A DNA stretch of 64,000 bases, from contig OZ245761.1 in NCBI GenBank assembly GCA_965227535.1, positions 4,712,001 to 4,776,000 on the forward strand, in the 5' to 3' direction. The notes under the pieces were generated by a model. It had not been told where the DNA came from. It was given only the letters and a program-made list of their open reading frames with translations, and did not search any database. The stretch comes from SZUA-430 sp965227535. Lineage in GTDB: Bacteria; Pseudomonadota; Alphaproteobacteria; Micropepsales; Micropepsaceae. The position numbers were made by a program, and so were the translations under genes. Below are positions 1-10,748 of this stretch, one piece after another; the first letter of the stretch is position 1; every line of letters starts with the position of its first letter.

Positions 1-95
1 CAGATCGCGGGTACGACGGAATCTCCGGGCGCGAGCGTGGCATCTCGATGATGCAATAGATGCGCGGCCAGCGCTTCGATCTCTGTTTTGTTCAT
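1..95 (-). CDS. Partial unidentified protein, N-terminus only
   Basis: The ATG at 95-93 opens a frame that stays open to the window edge, giving about 31 residues that begin MNKTEIEALAAHLL. A Shine-Dalgarno-like GAAGGTG lies just upstream. It sits 40 bp downstream of the DnaJ-like gene on the same strand, so it is probably co-transcribed with it. The N-terminal helix with paired His residues is too short to assign. It faintly resembles starts of hydratase-type proteins, but that is not enough to name it. The rest lies outside the window. Confidence 0.5.
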   Translation of the reverse strand, partial: MNKTEIEALAAHLLHHRDATLAPGDSVVPAI

Positions 96-135
96 GGACA
101 CCTTCGATGCGCCGCGAGCGTCACAGGCGCAAGCG

Positions 136-1218
136 TCAAATGTCGCCGAATTTTTTGCGCGGGTCGTAAGGGTGCGCCGCTTCCCAACGCTTCACGATGT
201 CGTTCAAGTTCGAATCGGACTGATCCGGCAGCACGATCTGAAGCGTGACGAACTGATCGCCCGCGGGATGGATCGAGTATCCCGGAATGCCCTTGCCCTT
301 CAGCTTAAACACCTGACCCGCATTCGCGCCCGGCGGAACGACCATCACCAGCGGCCCGTTCAACGTCGGCACCTTCACCTTCGCGCCGTGCAGCGCTTCG
401 TTCAGCGTGATCGGCAGATCGAGATGAATGTCGTGACCTTCGCGGCGGAAGTAGGGATGCGGTTCGATCTTGATCGTGATCATCGCATCGCCGGCCTGGC
501 CGCCCGGAATCCCCGGCTCGCCCAAACCCTTGAGACGGATCGACTGACCGTCGCGCACGCCGATCGGAATCTTCACGTCAAAGCGTTTGCCGGCCGGCAG
601 CTTCACGCGCCGCGTGCCGCCGAGAGCCGCTTCCTCGAACGTGATCGAAAGGTCGTAATGGCTGTCGAGCCCCTTGCCCGGCGTCGGCTTCTTGCGCCCG
701 CCCGCCGACCGCTCGCCGAAGAATTCGGAGAACAGATCCTCGACGCGGCTCTTCTTCGGCTCGCTCGCCGAGCCCGATCCAAACGCGCGTTCGAACGCGT
801 TGCGGAAAGCCGAACTCGCGCCTTCTCCGTTCGCTTGCGCGCCATTCGCCGTACCGTTGGTGTGCGTCCCGTTCGCGTGACCGTTGACGTGCGCGCCGTT
901 CTTCGCCGCCGTTTTTGTCGCGGTCTCTGCGGGCTCGCGCTCGGGCTCAGTCTGTTCAGGTTCCGGACGCGGAACATACCCGTGGCGCGGGTTACCGTGC
1001 GCGTCAATCTCACCACGGTCATAGGCTTTGCGCTTCGACGGGTCGCCGATCACCTGGTAGGCGATCGACAAATCTTTGAAGCGCTTGCCCTTATCGGACG
1101 CGCCTTCGCTAGTATCAGGATGGAATCGCTTCGCGAGCGAACGGAAGGCCGACTTGATGTCGTCCTCGCTGGCCGATCGCTGAACGCCGAGTACTGAATA
1201 GGGGTCATACATCAGCAA
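136..1218 (-). CDS. DnaJ-family co-chaperone, class B (CbpA-like)
   Basis: Co-chaperone expected to stimulate a DnaK-type Hsp70. The J domain occupies residues 3-70 with the catalytic HPD at 33-35. Two C-terminal substrate-binding beta domains follow from about residue 165, and there is no CxxCxGxG zinc finger, which makes it class B. Between them lies a linker with six Asn-Gly dipeptides spaced alternately 5 and 4 residues apart (residues 107-131). The start is either the ATG at 1218 or the one at 1212, the latter giving MYDPYSVLGV, the usual J-domain opening. It stands near pdxH, a neighbourhood I recall from other alphaproteobacteria. The AT-rich stretch 1219-1345 upstream is the likely promoter region. 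Confidence 0.93.
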   Translation of the reverse strand: MLMYDPYSVLGVQRSASEDDIKSAFRSLAKRFHPDTSEGASDKGKRFKDLSIAYQVIGDPSKRKAYDRGEIDAHGNPRHGYVPRPEPEQTEPEREPAETATKTAAKNGAHVNGHANGTHTNGTANGAQANGEGASSAFRNAFERAFGSGSASEPKKSRVEDLFSEFFGERSAGGRKKPTPGKGLDSHYDLSITFEEAALGGTRRVKLPAGKRFDVKIPIGVRDGQSIRLKGLGEPGIPGGQAGDAMITIKIEPHPYFRREGHDIHLDLPITLNEALHGAKVKVPTLNGPLVMVVPPGANAGQVFKLKGKGIPGYSIHPAGDQFVTLQIVLPDQSDSNLNDIVKRWEAAHPYDPRKKFGDI

Positions 1219-1345
1219 GCGCGCTCACACGCCAACGGGCGTCTGTTTGTAAACGAATTATTAATTGTATCTTAATAACCCACCGCTGCGCACTGCCATA
1301 CTACGTCGCAGGGCAAATGCGCAAATTACAAATATTTTCAAAAGC

Positions 1346-2386
1346 TTAGGGTGCCTTCGCGGCGTCCGATGCCGGCATTTTGACCAGGGATTCCGCAATC
1401 GCGCGCTCCGCCGGAGCCAGTTGCGCGGCCACAAAAGACAACTCCGCGGACGCCTTCGGATGCCCCTGATTCGCGGCGAGCTTCAACCAGCGATACGCTT
1501 CGATCATGTCCTGCCCGACGCCTTCGCCGCGCTCATAAAGCAGTCCAACGCGCAGTTGCGCATCGGCGTTGCCGCGCCCGGCCACGTTGCGCCACGACGC
1601 GAAGGCGAGCCTCTTGTCCTGCGCCGCATACGCGGTGAGCCCGGCGTTCATCTGCGCAAGATCAGCAGGCGGCATCTTCGCGGCATACTCCGCCGGCACG
1701 ACATCACCAGGCATCGCCCGCGGGCCGGTGCTCACCGGACCCGATGATGCCAACGGGGCAGTCGGCAGATTGCGCTCGGACGTGATCGTCCCGCCGCCGC
1801 GATACGGATCATCGTCATCACCAACCGGCGTCGATGACGTCGAAGGTCCGGGCCCCATCGCCGCAAGCTTCGCCTGCGCCGGCGCATAACCGTTGCGCGC
1901 CGCACGTTCGAACAAGGCGCGCGCACGCGCCGGGTCGCGCTCAACGCCAAGCCCCTGCTCGTACATTTCGGCAAGCTTCACTTGCGCGAGCGAAAGCCCC
2001 GCAGACGCCGCGCGCGCATACCACGCAGCAGCCGCCTCAGGATTCTTCTCGACGCCCTCGCCGGTAAGATACATGTCCCCGACATTCGCCATCGCCGTGA
2101 CGAGGCCCTTCTCAGCCGCCTCGGCGTAGAGCTTGAAGGCCTTCTTCGAATCCTTCTCGACGCCCTTACCCTGGCGCAGCAGCTGCGCCGCGTTGCGCAT
2201 CGCGGCGAGATCGTCTTCGGCCGCCAAGCTCGACCAAATGCGATAAGCCCCCGCAAAGTCACCCGCGTCATAAGCGGCGACAGCTTGGTCGAACCGCGAC
2301 GCCTTCTCTGCAACCACATTCGTTGCGCACGCGTTCAGCGCCAAGGCGAACGCAACCGAAATCACAAAACGCAAGGTTACCATCAT
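1346..2386 (-). CDS. Sel1-repeat lipoprotein
   Basis: Exported protein of about 346 residues. The N-terminus MMVTLRFVISVAFALA ends in a lipobox-like LNAC, so it is probably lipidated. Sel1-type helical repeats follow, recognisable by AxxLxxxGxGVxxDxxxA patterns (GKGVEKDSKKA, GEGVEKNPEAA, GLGVERDPARA). A Ser/Thr/Pro/Asp linker separates these from a second block near the C-terminus (GEGVGQDMIEA). Sel1 repeats usually mediate protein-protein contacts. I chose the ATG at 2386 (or 2383) because the open frame upstream runs into the divergent pdxH gene and lacks a signal peptide. The interval 2387-2501 must carry both divergent promoters. Confidence 0.85.
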   Translation of the reverse strand: MMVTLRFVISVAFALALNACATNVVAEKASRFDQAVAAYDAGDFAGAYRIWSSLAAEDDLAAMRNAAQLLRQGKGVEKDSKKAFKLYAEAAEKGLVTAMANVGDMYLTGEGVEKNPEAAAAWYARAASAGLSLAQVKLAEMYEQGLGVERDPARARALFERAARNGYAPAQAKLAAMGPGPSTSSTPVGDDDDPYRGGGTITSERNLPTAPLASSGPVSTGPRAMPGDVVPAEYAAKMPPADLAQMNAGLTAYAAQDKRLAFASWRNVAGRGNADAQLRVGLLYERGEGVGQDMIEAYRWLKLAANQGHPKASAELSFVAAQLAPAERAIAESLVKMPASDAAKAP

Positions 2387-2501
2387 GGGGTGCGAGCGGC
2401 TCTCAATCTCAGTGGCGGTGCCGCGCGGAAGGGGCGCGCGACAGGTCGTCTCCCGCGTCCTATATACTGGACTTGAGAGCAACAGCGCAGCGTGAAATGG
2501 C

Positions 2502-3131
2502 ATGGCCGATACGAAGCCGATAGAAGACGCCCCGTCCGAGATTCCGGCGGCCGGTGACCCCTTCGCGCAGTTCGCAGAATGGTTCGCCCTCGCGGCGACG
2601 AAGGAACCGAACGACCACAACGCGATGGCGCTCGCGACGGTTGACGTCAGCGGCCTGCCCAACGTGCGCATGGTCCTGCTGAAGGGATATGACGCAGACG
2701 GCTTCGTCTTCTACACGAACTTCGAGAGCGCGAAGGGCGCCGAACTGCTCGGCGCCAAGCAAGCCGCGCTCGGCTTCCACTGGAAAAGTCTGCGCCGCCA
2801 AATCCGCATTCGCGGTCCCATTGCCGTGGTCAGCGACGCCGAAGCCGACGCGTATTTCGCCTCGCGTCCAAAGGACAGTCAGATCGGCGCGTGGGCCTCG
2901 CGGCAATCGCGCGCCCTCAAGGGCCGCTTCGAACTGGAAACGGAAGTCGCGCGCTACGCCGCCAAATACGGCCTGACGAAAGTCCCACGCCCGCCGCACT
3001 GGTCCGGCTTCCGCCTCGCGCCGACCGAAATGGAATTCTGGCGCGACCGTCCGTTCCGCCTGCACGACCGCCTCGTCTATCGCCGCGACACGCCGGCGTC
3101 GGCATGGCGGACCGAGCGGCTGTTCCCGTGA
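2502..3131 (+). CDS. pdxH: Pyridoxine/pyridoxamine 5'-phosphate oxidase
   Basis: FMN enzyme that oxidises pyridoxine or pyridoxamine 5'-phosphate to pyridoxal 5'-phosphate, the last step of vitamin B6 synthesis and salvage. The 209 residues match the family length. Visible hallmarks are NVRMVLLKG and FYTNFESAKG in the FMN-binding part, HWKSLRRQIRIRG, the SRPKDSQIGAWAS segment, and the conserved C-terminus with FWRDRPFRLHDR and RLFP. It is cytosolic and acts as a dimer by family knowledge. The stop overlaps a GTG start of the CDF transporter, so the two are translationally coupled. Confidence 0.97.
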   Translation: MADTKPIEDAPSEIPAAGDPFAQFAEWFALAATKEPNDHNAMALATVDVSGLPNVRMVLLKGYDADGFVFYTNFESAKGAELLGAKQAALGFHWKSLRRQIRIRGPIAVVSDAEADAYFASRPKDSQIGAWASRQSRALKGRFELETEVARYAAKYGLTKVPRPPHWSGFRLAPTEMEFWRDRPFRLHDRLVYRRDTPASAWRTERLFP

Positions 3132-4039
3132 CGCCAGCGCAGGCGACAGGCGCGGAAGCCGAGCGCCTGAAACGTCGCGCGACGACGGCTGCCGTCGCAA
3201 TCGCGGCGATCCTGATCGCGATCAAGCTCTGGGCTTGGGCCGCGACACATTCGGTCGCGATGCTCGCCTCACTGATCGACTCGAGTCTCGATCTGTTGGC
3301 CTCCTGGCTCAATCTCCTTGCGGTGCGCCACGCCATGACGCCCGCCGACCACGAACACCGTTTCGGTCACGGCAAGGCCGAAGCGATCGCAGGCTTGGGA
3401 CAAGCCGCCCTCATCGCGCTCTCCGCGGCGTATTTGTTGTACGAGTCGGTGATACGCCTGATCGATCCGCAACCGGTCGAAGAAAGCATGACGGGCCTGT
3501 TCGTCATCGCCGTCTCGATGGTCCTCACCATCGCGCTCGTGATGTATCAGCGCTATGTGATCAGCCGCACGCGCTCGCTCGCCATCGACGCGGACTATCT
3601 GCACTATGTCAACGACATCACAACGAACGTCGGTGTGGTGGTGGCGTTGGTGCTTGCCGGAGTCTGGGGCTTCGCCATCGCCGACCCGATCATCGGCCTC
3701 GCCATCGGCGCGGTGATCGCTTGGGGCGCCTTCAGCATCGTGCAGGGCGCCTACAACGAACTGATGGACCGCGAATTCGAAGACGACGATCGCCGCCTCA
3801 TCAAAGAAATCGTCGCCCGCCATCGCGACGTCATAAGCCTTCACGACCTGCGCACGCGCCGCTCGGGCCACCGCTCGTTCATCCAACTGCACCTCGAACT
3901 GCCCGCCGAGATGACGCTGGCCGAAGCCCATCGCATCAGCGACGAGGTCGAACGCGCCATCGAGGATGCGTTTCCCGACACCGAAGTTCTCATCCACCAA
4001 GACCCCGCCGGCGTCGAAGAGCCGGCGCGAAGAGCCTGA
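3128..4039 (+). CDS. Cation diffusion facilitator (CDF/FieF-like) transporter
   Basis: Inner-membrane antiporter of about 303 residues, expected to export divalent metals such as Zn, Fe or Mn in exchange for protons. It has about six membrane spans and the CDF signature SLIDSSLDLLASW in helix 2, HRFGHGKAEA in the following loop, and a DADYLHYVND segment in helix 5 supplying the second metal-site residues. The cytosolic C-terminal domain ends with HIS-rich metal-binding-like positions. The GTG at 3128 overlaps the pdxH stop in the word GTGA. An in-frame ATG at 3104 is the alternative start. The next gene begins 7 bp after this stop, so pdxH, this gene and the kinase form an operon. Confidence 0.92.
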   Translation: MTPAQATGAEAERLKRRATTAAVAIAAILIAIKLWAWAATHSVAMLASLIDSSLDLLASWLNLLAVRHAMTPADHEHRFGHGKAEAIAGLGQAALIALSAAYLLYESVIRLIDPQPVEESMTGLFVIAVSMVLTIALVMYQRYVISRTRSLAIDADYLHYVNDITTNVGVVVALVLAGVWGFAIADPIIGLAIGAVIAWGAFSIVQGAYNELMDREFEDDDRRLIKEIVARHRDVISLHDLRTRRSGHRSFIQLHLELPAEMTLAEAHRISDEVERAIEDAFPDTEVLIHQDPAGVEEPARRA

Positions 4040-4046
4040 CGCGGCC

Positions 4047-5543
4047 ATGGACCAATCCGACGTCGCAGCCTGGCTTCGCTCCGGCGCACCGTGGGGCGAG
4101 GTCCCGAAGGTCGAAGAAACGCATGCGGCCTTTGTGTTCCTGGTCGGCGAGCGCGCGTTCAAACTGAAGAAGGCCGTCAACCTCGGCTATCTCGACTTCT
4201 CGACGCCGGAGAAGCGGCATCACGTCCTCGACCGCGAACTGAAACTCAACCGCCGCACCGCACACGAGATGTACCGCCGCGTGCTGCCGATCACCGAACG
4301 CGACGGCAAGCTCAAGCTGGACGGGCAGGGACGCGCGGTCGACTTCGTGTTGGAAATGAAACGCTTCGCCGACGGCGCGTTGCTGAGCGATATGGCCGAC
4401 CACGGCAAGCTCGACGTCGCGATGGTCGAGAAGCTGGCCCACCACGTGGCCGCCTTCCACGCCGCCGCCGAGTCCGTGCCGAAGGTCGATTGGCCGGCCG
4501 CCGCCGCGCGCATCGCCGACGAAAACCTGCGCGACCTCAGAGATCAGCGAACCGTCTTCGACGCCGCATCGCTGCCGCCGCACACGGTCAACCGCGAGAG
4601 CGTCCACAACGCGGCGCACGAAACGTTGAAACGTCAATCGTCGGCAGTGCGCCATTGCCACGGTGACCTGCACTTGCGCAACGCCTTCGTCGACCACGGC
4701 CGGCCGATCTTGTTCGACTGCATCGAGTTCGACGATTTCTACGCCAACATCCCGCCGCTCTACGACATCGCCTTCCTGATCATGGATCTGTGCGCGCGCG
4801 GTCTGACCGACCACGCGAACCGCGCGCTTAACGCCTGGATCATGGATCAACCGCCGCCGCGCTGGCACGGTCTGCTGGATGATCTCGCGGCACTGCCCGC
4901 GTATCTGACGTGGCGCGCCGAAATCCGCGCCAAGACGGAAGGCCGCAAACCCGGCGCGACAGACGCCGCCCGCCGGTATCTGAAACTCGCAAGCGATTTC
5001 GCCACGCCAAGCGCACCGCTCCTGATCGCGATCGGCGGCCTCTCGGGGACGGGAAAGTCGACGCTCGCCCGCGCGCTCGCGCCGGTCATCGGTCGCGCGC
5101 CGGGCGCAATTCATCTGCGCACGGATGAAATCCGCAAACGCCAAGCCGGCGTCAGCCTCGACGCACACCTTGCCCCTGCCGCCTACACAGCCGAACGCAC
5201 CGCACACGTCTACGCAACGATGGACGACCTCGCCGGCGCCGCGCTTCATGCCGGCCAAGCCGTCATCGCCGACGCCGTCTTCGCACGCGAAGACGAACGC
5301 CGCGCTATCGAAGCCGTCGCGTCGAAGGCCTGCGCGCGCTTCATCGGCCTATGGCTGGAAGCGCCGGCGCCAACGCTCGAAACGCGTCTGGCCCATCGCA
5401 CAGGCGACGCCTCCGACGCCGACAAGACGGTCTTACACCGCCAGCTCGGCTACGATCTGGGCAACATCGCGTGGACGAAACTCGACGCCGGGCAAGGCGC
5501 TCACGCGCTCGCCAACGCCGCGCGCAAACAGATTGGCTACTGA
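4047..5543 (+). CDS. Two-domain kinase: APH-like domain plus P-loop kinase
   Basis: A protein of about 498 residues with two phosphotransferase-type domains. The N-terminal half resembles aminoglycoside-phosphotransferase-like kinases: FKLKKAVNLGYLDF supplies the lysine, CHGDLHLRN the catalytic loop and LFDCIEFDD the metal-binding Asp. The C-terminal half is a P-loop kinase with Walker A GLSGTGKST near residue 341. Fusions of this kind are known from bacterial genomes but the substrate is unknown to me. Despite the APH similarity there is no evidence for antibiotic resistance. It is the last gene of the pdxH operon. Confidence 0.85.
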   Translation: MDQSDVAAWLRSGAPWGEVPKVEETHAAFVFLVGERAFKLKKAVNLGYLDFSTPEKRHHVLDRELKLNRRTAHEMYRRVLPITERDGKLKLDGQGRAVDFVLEMKRFADGALLSDMADHGKLDVAMVEKLAHHVAAFHAAAESVPKVDWPAAAARIADENLRDLRDQRTVFDAASLPPHTVNRESVHNAAHETLKRQSSAVRHCHGDLHLRNAFVDHGRPILFDCIEFDDFYANIPPLYDIAFLIMDLCARGLTDHANRALNAWIMDQPPPRWHGLLDDLAALPAYLTWRAEIRAKTEGRKPGATDAARRYLKLASDFATPSAPLLIAIGGLSGTGKSTLARALAPVIGRAPGAIHLRTDEIRKRQAGVSLDAHLAPAAYTAERTAHVYATMDDLAGAALHAGQAVIADAVFAREDERRAIEAVASKACARFIGLWLEAPAPTLETRLAHRTGDASDADKTVLHRQLGYDLGNIAWTKLDAGQGAHALANAARKQIGY

Positions 5544-5606
5544 GGCGCTGCCGCCGGGTTGTCGCCGTTGATAGGCCCTGGAAACCACCTCTCGACGCGG
5601 AGCCGA

Positions 5607-6989
5607 TCAGTCCCGCAATTTCTCGCGCCGCACCCACGCCTCGGTCTTGTCCAGCGCGCGCACGAACCGCTCGAACATCTCGTCGATCTCCGCTTCGGTG
5701 ATGATCAACGGCGGACAGAACCCAAGCCGGTCCGACAGCATGCCACGCGTGAAGACACCCTCCTCTTGCGCAAACACGGCACAATTCATCGCGACCGCTT
5801 TGTCGGCCGCGAAACTGCGCTTCGTGGCCTTGTCCGCCACCAACTCGACGCCGCCCAGCAGGCCCACGCCGTCCGCTTCGCCCACCAGGGGGTGCTCACG
5901 CAGCGCGCGCAGCCCCTTCAAGAAATGCGGCGCCACCCGCCGCACGTGCCCGACGATGTTGCGCTCCTCGTAAATCTTCAGCGTCTCGATCGCGACCGCC
6001 GCCGCAACCGGATGCGCGCTGTACGTAAACCCGTGCCCGAACGTACCGATCGCGCGGCTCTGATCCAGCAGCGCCTGGTACATATCGTCGTGCATCAGCA
6101 TCGCCGAGATCGGTAGATAGGCCGACGACAGCGCTTTCGCGCACGACAGCGTATGCGGCCGCATATTGTACGTCTGCGCGCCCCAATAGTTTCCCGTACG
6201 CCCGAACCCGCAAATCACCTCATCGTCGATGAAAAGAATGTCGTGCTTGGCGAGGATCGGCTGAATGCGATCGAAGTAGGTTGCCGGGGGCACGATCACG
6301 CCGCCCGCGCCCATCACCGGCTCGGCGATGAAGGCCGCGATCGTGTCCGGCCCCTCACGCTCGATCAGCGCCTCGAGATTGGCGGCCAACCGCGCCGCGA
6401 AATCATCATCGCTCTCGCCCGCCTCCGCAAAGCGATAAGCATGCGGACAATCCGCATGAAGGATCCCGGCGAACGGCAGATCGAACCCGCGATGATTGTT
6501 CGGCAAGCCGGTCAAGCTCGCGCTCACCAGCGTCACGCCGTGATACGCTTTCGTGCGGCTGATGATCTTCTTCTTCTGCGGCTTGCCCTTCGCATTCCAA
6601 TAGTACCAGGCAAGCTTCACCTGTGTATCGTTCGCCTCCGACCCGGAATTGGCGAAGAACACCTTCGAAGCGGCAAACGGCGCCACTTCTTTCAACTTCT
6701 CCGCAAGCTCGATCCCCGGCTCATGGCTGCGCCCCGCAAAGATGTGCGAGTAGGGCAGATGCCGCATCTGCTTCGCGGCGGCCTCAACCAGCCGCTCTTC
6801 GTTGTACCCAAGGCTGACGCACCAAAGCCCCGCCATGGCGTCGATATATTCGCGCCCCTGGCTGTCGAAGATATGGACACCCTTACCCCGCTCGAGAATG
6901 AGCGGCCCCAACTCCCGATGCCGCGCAAGATTTGTGTATGGATGAATCAGCGCTTCGACATCGCGCGTCTGGGTATTGGTCAGGGGCAT
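5607..6989 (-). CDS. Class III PLP-dependent aminotransferase (omega-amino acid/polyamine type)
   Basis: Cytosolic transaminase of 460 residues, probably moving an amino group from a diamine, beta-alanine or related omega-amino compound to pyruvate or 2-oxoglutarate. Class III features are ANSGSEAND (residues 113-121) for phosphate binding, AYHG at 148-151, the D-E-V triad at 256-258 that holds the pyridine nitrogen, and the Schiff-base lysine K285 in SCAKALSSAY. The substrate cannot be fixed by reading. Putrescine-pyruvate and beta-alanine-pyruvate aminotransferases are the nearest matches in memory. It is transcribed divergently from the acyl-CoA ligase. The 232 bp between them shows no further gene. 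Confidence 0.92.
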   Translation of the reverse strand: MPLTNTQTRDVEALIHPYTNLARHRELGPLILERGKGVHIFDSQGREYIDAMAGLWCVSLGYNEERLVEAAAKQMRHLPYSHIFAGRSHEPGIELAEKLKEVAPFAASKVFFANSGSEANDTQVKLAWYYWNAKGKPQKKKIISRTKAYHGVTLVSASLTGLPNNHRGFDLPFAGILHADCPHAYRFAEAGESDDDFAARLAANLEALIEREGPDTIAAFIAEPVMGAGGVIVPPATYFDRIQPILAKHDILFIDDEVICGFGRTGNYWGAQTYNMRPHTLSCAKALSSAYLPISAMLMHDDMYQALLDQSRAIGTFGHGFTYSAHPVAAAVAIETLKIYEERNIVGHVRRVAPHFLKGLRALREHPLVGEADGVGLLGGVELVADKATKRSFAADKAVAMNCAVFAQEEGVFTRGMLSDRLGFCPPLIITEAEIDEMFERFVRALDKTEAWVRREKLRD

Positions 6990-7221
6990 CTGCTTAACCT
7001 ATCGACGAGTGAACGGACGCAATATGACGGGGACGGTCGAACGGGAACAGCCACTCTTTCGACGCCACCGCGCCGACAAGACGCAGAGACCCCGCGACCT
7101 CTGTGTAGACACGAACCCAGGCTCAAGCCACCAGTTCAGGCGTATTGTCCCTCTGCCGTACCGCACATAAGATCGGCGCAAACCGGGGCGAACGCGCCCG
7201 AAAGCCATCTGGAGGAACGAA

Positions 7222-8865
<1,644 letters not shown>

Positions 8866-8869
8866 GCGC

Positions 8870-8898
8870 AAAAAGAGGCACGCATCGCGGCGCGCCTC
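8870..8898 (-). terminator. Intrinsic terminator of the CsgG-like gene
   Basis: Read on the minus strand, GAGGCGCGC and GCGTGCCTC form a 9-bp stem with one G-T wobble and a 6-base loop. It is followed by five Ts. It lies 21 bp past the minus-strand stop and between two convergent genes. No T-run follows on the plus strand, so it should act on minus transcripts only. Confidence 0.75.
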
Positions 8899-8919
8899 GA
8901 TCGTTGTCAGGCTGTCCTA

Positions 8920-9855
8920 TTAGCGCAGCGGTTCGAGGTCGGTGTTCTTCACCCAGCCCTGATTGCCGTTCTCGTCCTCGACCTTCCACCACAAGCCGTC
9001 CTTCTCGCCCAGCGGATCGACGCGCGCGCCGGCCGGAAGCTTCCGAACGACCGCCGACCCCGCATCCGGGAAGCGGCGCATCGTCGTCGGACGAATGGTC
9101 TGATACGCGCGCTCCGGCGCCGCAGCCGACGCGTTGTCGGGAAGTTCGCTCAGGCTATCGACCATCCGGGTATAGGCATCGAGGAACGCGAGCGACACGA
9201 CCTGGCCGATGCTGGTGTCTTCATAACCGCCGCCGACGACGCCGCCGAAGCCGCCCCATCCACCGGCGCCCGCGCCCAGCGCGAACGACACGTCGGTCTT
9301 CTTGGCTTTGCCCTCTTCGACGACTTTCGTTTCCGACGTGCGCACGTCGGTTACCGAAAGGATCGCTTGCGCTTCGAGGTCGCGCGTCGTCAATCCGCCG
9401 CCGATGGCCGCGCCGACGGACCCGCCGATGATGCCGCCGACAATGCCACCGGCCGTCGAGCCGCCGGTATCGCGATCCGCTGCCACGACTTCCGCGACGA
9501 GGATATAGTCCGCCGCGCGAACCTGGCCGCCGCCGACATTCGACTTCTTCTGCAGCGAGCCTTGCTTGTCGAGGTCGCGCTCGCGCTGCGCCGCGTCGAA
9601 CCCCGCGCCGCGATCGACCAGCGTGAAGCACCGCGACCGCTGCACATAGAGCTTCAGCAATTTCTGCGGCGACTGCAGGTCGTATTCGTTCCACCCGGTA
9701 CGGTCGCCGTCGACGATGGTGATGGCGCCGAGCGATCGGTCGCACTTCGGTATCTCGGGCCGCTTGGTGTCCTCGGCTCGCGCCCCGGTCGACAGCAGGC
9801 CCGCGAAAACGACGGCAACCGCCGCAACCGCGCCGCCTAAACGAACTTGTCCCAT
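8920..9855 (-). CDS. Exported CsgG-like protein with C-terminal SH3 domain
   Basis: A 311-residue protein with a signal peptide (cut near STGARA-EDT). The middle resembles the CsgG/HfaB family: a short beta-strand start, RSRCFTLVDRGAGFD, a region aligning with the ERxLxxxG segment, and AADYILVAEV. A glycine-zipper stretch follows (GIVGGIIGGSVGAAIGGG). Residues ~255-311 look like a bacterial SH3 domain ending WVKNTDLEPLR. CsgG proteins form secretion pores for curli, but no curli genes are here. A membrane-associated periplasmic role is the safest inference. It is divergent from the DUF1499 gene, with 160 bp between them. Confidence 0.75.
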   Translation of the reverse strand: MGQVRLGGAVAAVAVVFAGLLSTGARAEDTKRPEIPKCDRSLGAITIVDGDRTGWNEYDLQSPQKLLKLYVQRSRCFTLVDRGAGFDAAQRERDLDKQGSLQKKSNVGGGQVRAADYILVAEVVAADRDTGGSTAGGIVGGIIGGSVGAAIGGGLTTRDLEAQAILSVTDVRTSETKVVEEGKAKKTDVSFALGAGAGGWGGFGGVVGGGYEDTSIGQVVSLAFLDAYTRMVDSLSELPDNASAAAPERAYQTIRPTTMRRFPDAGSAVVRKLPAGARVDPLGEKDGLWWKVEDENGNQGWVKNTDLEPLR

Positions 9856-10015
9856 GTTCTAGCCCCCAAAATATCCGAAATTCCGGCGTTCGATATACAC
9901 GTGAGGACCGCCAACGGGCAAACGAACGGATCGCAAAGACCACAACGTCGCCTTGCGCGAGAGGTGCAGCCGGATCAAACTCCTCTCAGGCTAGAAACAG
10001 CCGGGGGAAACGACA

Positions 10016-10744
10016 ATGAACGGATTATTCGGGCGCTTGGCGCTCGTGGCAGGCTTCATCGCAGCCGCACTCGTCCTGGCAGCGGGACCGGCAAATCGCT
10101 TCGGCGTCTTGGATTGGATGACCGCGCTCGGATTGCTGAAGTACGGCGTCTACGCCGCCGCGGCGGCAGGCGTCTTAGCGGTCCTCTGGCTGATCTTCGC
10201 GCTCGTCGGCCGGTCGAAGGCGGGCTTTGGCGCCATGCTGGTCGGGCTCGTCTTGGCGGGCGGCGCCGCGTTCGTTCCCATCAACATGCAAATGACGGCC
10301 GCCAAGTTGCCGTTTATCCACGACATCACGACCGACACCGCAAACCCGCCCGTGTTCGTTGCGCTGAAAGACGCGCGCGCGGCGGCGCCGAACGGCGTCG
10401 ACTACAACACGGCGGAAAACGCGGAGGCGACGCAAAAAGGCTATCCCGACCTCGGACCACTGATCACGGCTGTACCGCCGGGCGCCATGTTCAAACGCGC
10501 CGAGGACACGGGCCGCGCGATGGGTTGGGAAATCGCCGCCGCCGTTCCGGAAGAGGGTCGCATCGAGGCGACCGACACCACGATGTGGTGGGGCTTCAAG
10601 GATGACATCGTCATCCGCATCGTGGCCGAAGGTGAAGGCTCGCGCCTCGACATCCGCTCCATGTCGCGCGTCGGCAAGTCCGATCTCGGCAAGAACGCCG
10701 AACGCATCCGCAAATTCTTGGCCGCCGTGAAGGAAGCGAAATAG
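10016..10744 (+). CDS. DUF1499 membrane protein
   Basis: A 242-residue protein with three probable N-terminal membrane helices (residues ~8-24, ~42-64, ~70-88). A soluble DUF1499 domain from about residue 95 carries the typical start FIHDITTDTANPP and the late RSMSRVGKSDLGKN. DUF1499 proteins have no established biochemical activity. The ribosome site GGGGGA sits before the ATG. The stop is 4 bp from the TTG start of the metallo-beta-lactamase-fold gene, so the two are co-transcribed. Confidence 0.85.
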   Translation: MNGLFGRLALVAGFIAAALVLAAGPANRFGVLDWMTALGLLKYGVYAAAAAGVLAVLWLIFALVGRSKAGFGAMLVGLVLAGGAAFVPINMQMTAAKLPFIHDITTDTANPPVFVALKDARAAAPNGVDYNTAENAEATQKGYPDLGPLITAVPPGAMFKRAEDTGRAMGWEIAAAVPEEGRIEATDTTMWWGFKDDIVIRIVAEGEGSRLDIRSMSRVGKSDLGKNAERIRKFLAAVKEAK

Positions 10745-10748
10745 CAAC

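Noticed and set aside
3990..5258. 422-residue minus-strand open frame opposite the two-domain kinase
   Set aside because: The plus-strand frame holds clear kinase motifs. The minus frame is a shadow.
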